From a virus: a DNA stretch of 29,492 nucleotides. The stretch is taken from positions 1 through 29,492 of IMG/VR virus record IMGVR_UViG_3300031857_000994; one strand, 5' to 3'. Both the position numbers and the translations under genes were made by a program. Below the pieces are notes generated by a model. The model saw only the letters and a list, made by a program, of their open reading frames with translations. It searched no databases and had not been told where the DNA came from. Of the stretch, positions 25,264 through 29,492 are shown piece by piece. How positions within the stretch are numbered: the stretch's first letter is position 1; each line of letters opens with the position of its first letter.

Positions 25264-28101
25264 TTAAATGTTATCGAAAGATGCACCTGTAGGTGTAATA
25301 ACAAACTCCACATCTATGAATTCAAGAGAACGAGTAGGTTTGATGTATATTTTACCTCTAAGTGTATTTGCGTCAATATCCTCTGGATCGTTAGATACTG
25401 TTACACGGAAATCATATAAACCTCTTTCTTTCTTAATTGACTCAAGAATAGGGTTTACCAATCTCAAGAACTCATTTCTTACTTGTTCATCGTTTTGTTC
25501 AAATAACAATCTAACCGCAACCGCCGAAATTAACTTTCTAGCTCTTAATAACAATCTTCTTACGTTGATTCTATCAAGTGCGGATTCTCTAACCTGAAGG
25601 GTTTTGTTACCCCAAATAATTGTACCAGTGTCTGAGAATGTAGCAATTGGGTTAATTCTGTTCTTGTAAAGGTCGTCTCTTTCATCAAGGGTTAACTTCT
25701 TGAACGCTTTAATTGCATTTATAAGACCCCTTGAGTAACCCGCCACAGCGAACCAAGGATATGAAACATTGTCAGTCAATGCTATATTCTTTAAAACTTC
25801 ACCTGTTGGTGGAATATACAATTGAGTTGCATTGTCTCCATCTCTCACCTGAATCCAAGGCCAATATGTTGCTGAATAGTTACTATCAATTGCGATTGAA
25901 TCCAAATTGTCAATAACCTCTTCTGCAGTTGAAACGTTAGGGGCATTCATCACATAAAGTGAGTCAGCTCTATCGTTTTCAATCATGTCAATTGCTTGTG
26001 TTACCAATGAACTATGGTTAAAGAAATTTATACCTGGTGTTGCAAATACGTTAATATCTACCGCTTCAGGGTTTGCAAAAGTGTTTATACCTTGTAAGTA
26101 TGAGTAGTAGTCTGAGTTTCCGACAGTTGAACTAAAAACACCTCCATTAGTTGTGTGACCACTTACATAAACACTCTTACCAAAAATGTAAGAATCTTCG
26201 TTTGTTCTTACGTTTCTATAGATATCCCATCCATCGAAACCACCAAACACCGCGAAAGTGAACTTACGGAAAGAAATGTTTTCCAATTTATCTTTACTTG
26301 AACCTTCTAAATCATATGGTGTACACTGGAATGTTACTCCCGTTATAGAAGATGCGTTTGTTGATAAGTGGAAACCAAAAGTTTCTGTTAAGGCTCCTAA
26401 TCCCTTGTATTTCAATAAGTCTCTATCAAACCCAACTTGAGAGGATAAACCTAAGGAAACCTTTCTTATTTTATCACCATTTGATAAAACAGGTGTACCA
26501 TCTACTTCATACGATACCACATCACCTGCGTCAAAGTATTCAGTTTTATATAAAACACTACCTAATTTATTTCCACTACCAAACGCACCGTTATTTTTAA
26601 ATCCTTTAAAACCCGCAGGGAAAGCGTCAGTTGGATGATTGTCAGCCATAGATAACATAACGTATCTTGAACGTAATTCATATTCACCATCTGATGTACC
26701 AACTTTTCTTGCCACGTAACCTGGTAGGTCTGGATTCATATTACATCTTGTAAATTTCTCTAATACAACGATATTATCGTCAGAATCATTAAAATCTCTT
26801 ACTATTAAATCGAAATCACCACTATCCAAATCAATGTTTTGGATTGTAATTTTAACTTGGAAGTTTGCAGCTTCACCATCTGAAATTGTAATAACCTCAA
26901 ACAAATCAGCAACCTCACCACCACGAACCTCAGATACAACCATTGGTGAAATTGTGGTATCCCACTGACCCAAGAAGTTATTACCATCTGATTCTTCAAC
27001 TATTGTGGTGCTTAAACCTCTAATTAAACCCTTATCAAATGCCGATTTTAAAAGAGAAGAATAAACTTCATGAACATATAGAGGGAAATCTGATTTTACT
27101 TTGTCAAAAACTTCATGTCCTAAAACTTTAGTAATGAATTTAGTTGACGTTGTGTCTAAAGAACAGGTGAATGACTTAGATCCACTTGTTGAACCTGTTA
27201 CATTTAATGTAAATTCACCTAAAGGATTTCCTGTGATATCACCCGATATACTTACGGTTGAACCTGTTACTTCTAAATTTAATGTTTGACCACTATATGA
27301 ACCTCTTGATCTTAAAGCGGCCACAACAATATTATTATAGTCCGAATTTATTGACGCGTTATATTCATATCTTGTAACATCAAAACCTGTACCATCCCAA
27401 ACAAACAGATATGAATAAACATCTGTTATTGTTGCTCCACTGTTAAAAAACACATTGTACCATTCTTTTTCGTGATTGGATGTTTCATTATCCTGACCAG
27501 TTAATGGAGATACAACCTCTTTTGATGCAGTTAAAGCTGCAACATCATCTGCGTCAGGTTTACCAATTACAAACCAATTTCCTGTCTGACCAGTGGTATA
27601 ACCACTAAATTCAGATTTAATGTAATCTGTAATAGATGTACCATCAAATGATGTTTTACCCGATAATTCACCGTAAATTGTACTACCTGTGATACCAGCT
27701 GTTGTTGGTGTTAATGTTATACCTGTTGTTGAGGTATAACCTGTTAATGTAACTGAAACTCCACCTAAAGTTTTAATACCGTAAGTTTTTACTGGTTTGT
27801 AACCTGTTAAACCTAAAACTCTTGTTACGAATAATTGATTTGATTCTTCTAAATATGATTTCGCAACATATGGTAATTCATACTTTGGATTACCATTACC
27901 ATCTTTTACGGGTGATGATGGTCCAAAATATGTTTTAAACTCGTCGAAGTTGCTGATTAAAATTGGTTCAAAAGCGGGACCTTTTAAGGTTTCACCTACT
28001 AAACCGAGTGTTGTTACACCCACACTTTGAGCCACAAATGTTAAATCCTTCTCTGAGGTATATACACCAGGAGAAACGAAAACTCTGTTTGAACTTGCCA
28101 T
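25264..28101 (-). CDS. gp18: Tail sheath protein, T4 gp18 family
   Basis: The 945-aa protein starts with the standard sheath opening (FVSPGVYTSEKDLTFVAQ at 8-25, GLVGETLKGPAFEPILI at 33-49, FDEFKTYFG at 52-60) and ends with the conserved C-terminal domain (FRVTVSNDPEDIDANTLRGK, IYIKPTRSLEFIDVEFVI). This C-terminal arm knits sheath subunits together. T4 gp18 is 659 aa; the extra length is largely a Gly/Thr/Ser-rich insert at about 108-255, after which core-like IVVAALRSRGSY resumes. The insert probably decorates the sheath surface. The gene has its own upstream leader shared divergently with a small plus-strand gene, and a terminator downstream. Confidence 0.95.
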   Translation of the reverse strand: MASSNRVFVSPGVYTSEKDLTFVAQSVGVTTLGLVGETLKGPAFEPILISNFDEFKTYFGPSSPVKDGNGNPKYELPYVAKSYLEESNQLFVTRVLGLTGYKPVKTYGIKTLGGVSVTLTGYTSTTGITLTPTTAGITGSTIYGELSGKTSFDGTSITDYIKSEFSGYTTGQTGNWFVIGKPDADDVAALTASKEVVSPLTGQDNETSNHEKEWYNVFFNSGATITDVYSYLFVWDGTGFDVTRYEYNASINSDYNNIVVAALRSRGSYSGQTLNLEVTGSTVSISGDITGNPLGEFTLNVTGSTSGSKSFTCSLDTTSTKFITKVLGHEVFDKVKSDFPLYVHEVYSSLLKSAFDKGLIRGLSTTIVEESDGNNFLGQWDTTISPMVVSEVRGGEVADLFEVITISDGEAANFQVKITIQNIDLDSGDFDLIVRDFNDSDDNIVVLEKFTRCNMNPDLPGYVARKVGTSDGEYELRSRYVMLSMADNHPTDAFPAGFKGFKNNGAFGSGNKLGSVLYKTEYFDAGDVVSYEVDGTPVLSNGDKIRKVSLGLSSQVGFDRDLLKYKGLGALTETFGFHLSTNASSITGVTFQCTPYDLEGSSKDKLENISFRKFTFAVFGGFDGWDIYRNVRTNEDSYIFGKSVYVSGHTTNGGVFSSTVGNSDYYSYLQGINTFANPEAVDINVFATPGINFFNHSSLVTQAIDMIENDRADSLYVMNAPNVSTAEEVIDNLDSIAIDSNYSATYWPWIQVRDGDNATQLYIPPTGEVLKNIALTDNVSYPWFAVAGYSRGLINAIKAFKKLTLDERDDLYKNRINPIATFSDTGTIIWGNKTLQVRESALDRINVRRLLLRARKLISAVAVRLLFEQNDEQVRNEFLRLVNPILESIKKERGLYDFRVTVSNDPEDIDANTLRGKIYIKPTRSLEFIDVEFVITPTGASFDNI

Positions 28102-28137
28102 TGATTAATGTTTGGTTAAATAATTTATTACTTACAT

Positions 28138-28145
28138 TATAAATA
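28138..28145 (-). promoter_or_regulatory. Candidate late promoter -10 for tail sheath gene
   Basis: TATTTATA on the minus strand, in AAAGATATTTATAATG, ends 36 nt before the sheath ATG. This is the same octamer and spacing as for the tube gene. Confidence 0.45.
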
Positions 28146-28184
28146 TCTTTGTTTTTATGAAAGATTTCCCTAATATTTTTAAAA

Positions 28185-28202
28185 TAGATATTTATTTATC
28201 TA
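28185..28202. promoter_or_regulatory. Palindromic candidate operator in divergent intergenic region
   Basis: TAGATA (28185-28190), six bases, TATCTA (28197-28202) form a perfect inverted repeat 24 nt before the ATG of the plus-strand small gene and 83 nt before the sheath ATG. Ribbon-helix-helix proteins bind short palindromes of this kind, so autoregulation by the neighbouring gene is a reasonable guess. Confidence 0.35.
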
Positions 28203-28226
28203 ATAATATCTTAAATTATCTTTACT

Positions 28227-28382
28227 ATGGAAAACACAATTAAAAACGTTAAAATAAGTGAAAAACATCACGAAATGTTAAAAAAATTTTGTGATGAAAA
28301 GGGTATAAAAATTTACAAACTTTTAGAAAAATTAATAGAAGAAAATTGTAAACCTAAGAAAAAAGATTTGTATGGTGAGTGA
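28227..28382 (+). CDS. Small ribbon-helix-helix-like DNA-binding protein
   Basis: This 51-aa frame is the only convincing plus-strand gene in the window. The product reads MENTIKNVKISEKHHEMLKK then FCDEKGIKIYKLLEKLIEEN and a basic end (CKPKKKDLYGE). A short N-terminal strand (NVKIS) followed by two amphipathic helices with a G between them is the layout of ribbon-helix-helix (CopG/Arc) regulators, in which the strand pair contacts DNA. The high Lys content fits nucleic-acid binding. Its TGA ends directly next to the TAA of the convergent neck-protein gene with no gap. It is divergent from the sheath gene and a palindrome lies between, so it may regulate late structural expression. Alternatives: a host-takeover peptide, or chance ORF (less likely, since it fills the gap exactly). 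Confidence 0.68.
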   Translation: MENTIKNVKISEKHHEMLKKFCDEKGIKIYKLLEKLIEENCKPKKKDLYGE

Positions 28383-29474
28383 TTAATGTAGGTACGTAAT
28401 ACCTATTTTAGAACCAACAACAGGAGCACCTTGTAATGTAATTTCCCTTTGACTTGTAATTTCAAAACCAACACCTTCTTCTTCAACAAGACCATTAATA
28501 TCTAAAGTCACAACACTATCAATAAAGTTTACAACCTCAAAAGACAATGTCGACCCATCATATGTGTAATATTCAGTTGAAACCTGAATTGGTCTTCCAT
28601 ATGTGTCAATAATAACACTATTTTTACCCTTGTAATATGTAATTGTAATAACACTTCCATCTAATGGTGGTGTTACAAATGTAATTTTTGATGTACCGGC
28701 TACATGAAAATAATCTACACCTCTTTCCTGAACAAGACCATTAACCGCAACATTAAATAAAATCCCGATAGTTTCACCAACACTAAAGGCGGTCTGTAAA
28801 CCATCCGCTGTAAAACTTGCAACAGTAATATCAATAGATTTATTAATATACTTTTTTTGGTAATTACTACTTTGAATAAACTCATTCATAAGAAACATTC
28901 TACTTAAAGCGGGTTTTACCTCAAATTCTTCACTATCAATTAATATACCCAACATAGTAAACTTATAATTTTGAATATAAAATCTACGACTATCTAATGA
29001 TTCCATAGGAGTACTATCATCTATACCATCTAAAACTATTGGTATATAGTGACCTTTTACCGTTGTGTATGCCTGTCTTGAAGAGAACTTCTGTAAAACA
29101 ATTTTATTAAACTTATTTAAATCTCTAAATTTTGTACAAACAATAGTAACCTCATACGATATATCAATTGCGACGGGCTGAGGCATTTTATAAATGTCGG
29201 CTCCCATTTGTGTACCGTTCCAAGTTGGAACAGATGCATAATAGAACGTGGTTCTGTCAGGAATTGTTCTTTGAACCGAGGGATTTGTTCCGGGTTGTGC
29301 GTCCGGTTTTCTTATTAATGCAATAAATGGTAGTTTTATATTACCATCGTCATCAGTAAACTGCCAATTGTTTGTAAATTCACCCCATCTTTGAATCGTC
29401 ATTATTTTTGGAATAACAGGAATCATTTCACCATCTGTAACTATTTTAAAACTCTTTTTAACAAAGTCTAACAT
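28383..29474 (-). CDS. Neck/tail completion-like protein (gp15-like) with two C-terminal decoration modules
   Basis: The 363-aa protein has an N-terminal domain (about 1-200) with features of tail completion/sheath stabiliser proteins: SYEVTIVCTKFRDLNKFNKI, FSSRQAYTTVKGHYIPIVLD and FYIQNYKFTMLGILIDSEEF. Its place immediately before the sheath gene fits T4 gp15, which closes the tail top. Residues 220-281 and 303-362 are two related beta-rich modules of about 60 aa, each with VNGLVQERGVDY or INGLVEEEGVGF at the centre and ending in an ITITYYKG / IGITYLH strand; such modules are common on phage surface proteins. The start is uncertain: the frame stays open upstream (D-D-L-D-G-G) to the window edge, so the true start could lie outside. 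Confidence 0.6.
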   Translation of the reverse strand: MLDFVKKSFKIVTDGEMIPVIPKIMTIQRWGEFTNNWQFTDDDGNIKLPFIALIRKPDAQPGTNPSVQRTIPDRTTFYYASVPTWNGTQMGADIYKMPQPVAIDISYEVTIVCTKFRDLNKFNKIVLQKFSSRQAYTTVKGHYIPIVLDGIDDSTPMESLDSRRFYIQNYKFTMLGILIDSEEFEVKPALSRMFLMNEFIQSSNYQKKYINKSIDITVASFTADGLQTAFSVGETIGILFNVAVNGLVQERGVDYFHVAGTSKITFVTPPLDGSVITITYYKGKNSVIIDTYGRPIQVSTEYYTYDGSTLSFEVVNFIDSVVTLDINGLVEEEGVGFEITSQREITLQGAPVVGSKIGITYLH

Positions 29475-29492
29475 ACCACCATCTAGGTCATC

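Noticed and set aside
25128-25313. 61-aa minus-strand ORF across the sheath end and its terminators
   Set aside because: It runs through two terminator hairpins and part of the sheath gene in another frame and has no protein-like features.

Overview
The window is a section of a large, A+T-rich, contractile-tailed (T4-like) phage genome. Nearly every gene lies on the minus strand, so transcription runs from right to left. Recognisable T4-type proteins are the tail sheath (gp18), tail tube (gp19), a gp26-family tail assembly chaperone, a tape measure, baseplate wedge proteins gp25, gp6 and a probable gp53, the single-stranded DNA-binding protein gp32, the recombinase UvsX, RNase H, the gp41/DnaB-type helicase, and a class I ribonucleotide reductase (NrdA/NrdB). 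Most start codons sit behind A/T-rich leaders with no visible Shine-Dalgarno sequence. That pattern is typical of Bacteroidota and their phages, so a flavobacterial-type host is my inference; the window does not prove it.

Layout in the direction of transcription (high to low coordinates): a neck/tail-completion-like protein with two C-terminal decoration modules (28383-29474); one tiny plus-strand ribbon-helix-helix-like gene (28227-28382); sheath (25264-28101); a 311-bp non-coding interval with terminators and a long inverted repeat; tube (24464-24952); the gp26-like chaperone with a second overlapping frame that looks like a programmed frameshift product (23487-24369); tape measure (21550-23475); a 1584-aa tail/baseplate protein (16738-21492); a gp53/LysM-like protein (16415-16741); a 1939-aa hub-like protein (10609-16428); two small unknown genes; and a DUF5856-like gene (9363-9728). 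After a strong terminator the replication block begins: gp32, uvsX, RNase H, an unknown protein with an internal duplication, helicase, nrdB, nrdA. A GC-richer structured element and another terminator follow, and then structural genes resume with gp25 and gp6, the latter running off the left edge.

The sheath-to-hub section follows the order common to contractile tails: sheath, tube, chaperone pair, tape measure, LysM-type adaptor, hub. The replication and nucleotide-synthesis block sits between two parts of the baseplate gene set and is fenced by hairpin terminators, which suggests a separately timed transcription unit.

The most interesting items are the probable +1 frameshift in the tail chaperone (about 23640-23646), the hidden plus-strand regulator-like gene, the structured element after nrdA (1583-1680), the duplicated unknown protein beside the helicase, and a cysteine-free gp32. 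I saw no tRNA genes, CRISPR arrays or insertion sequences.
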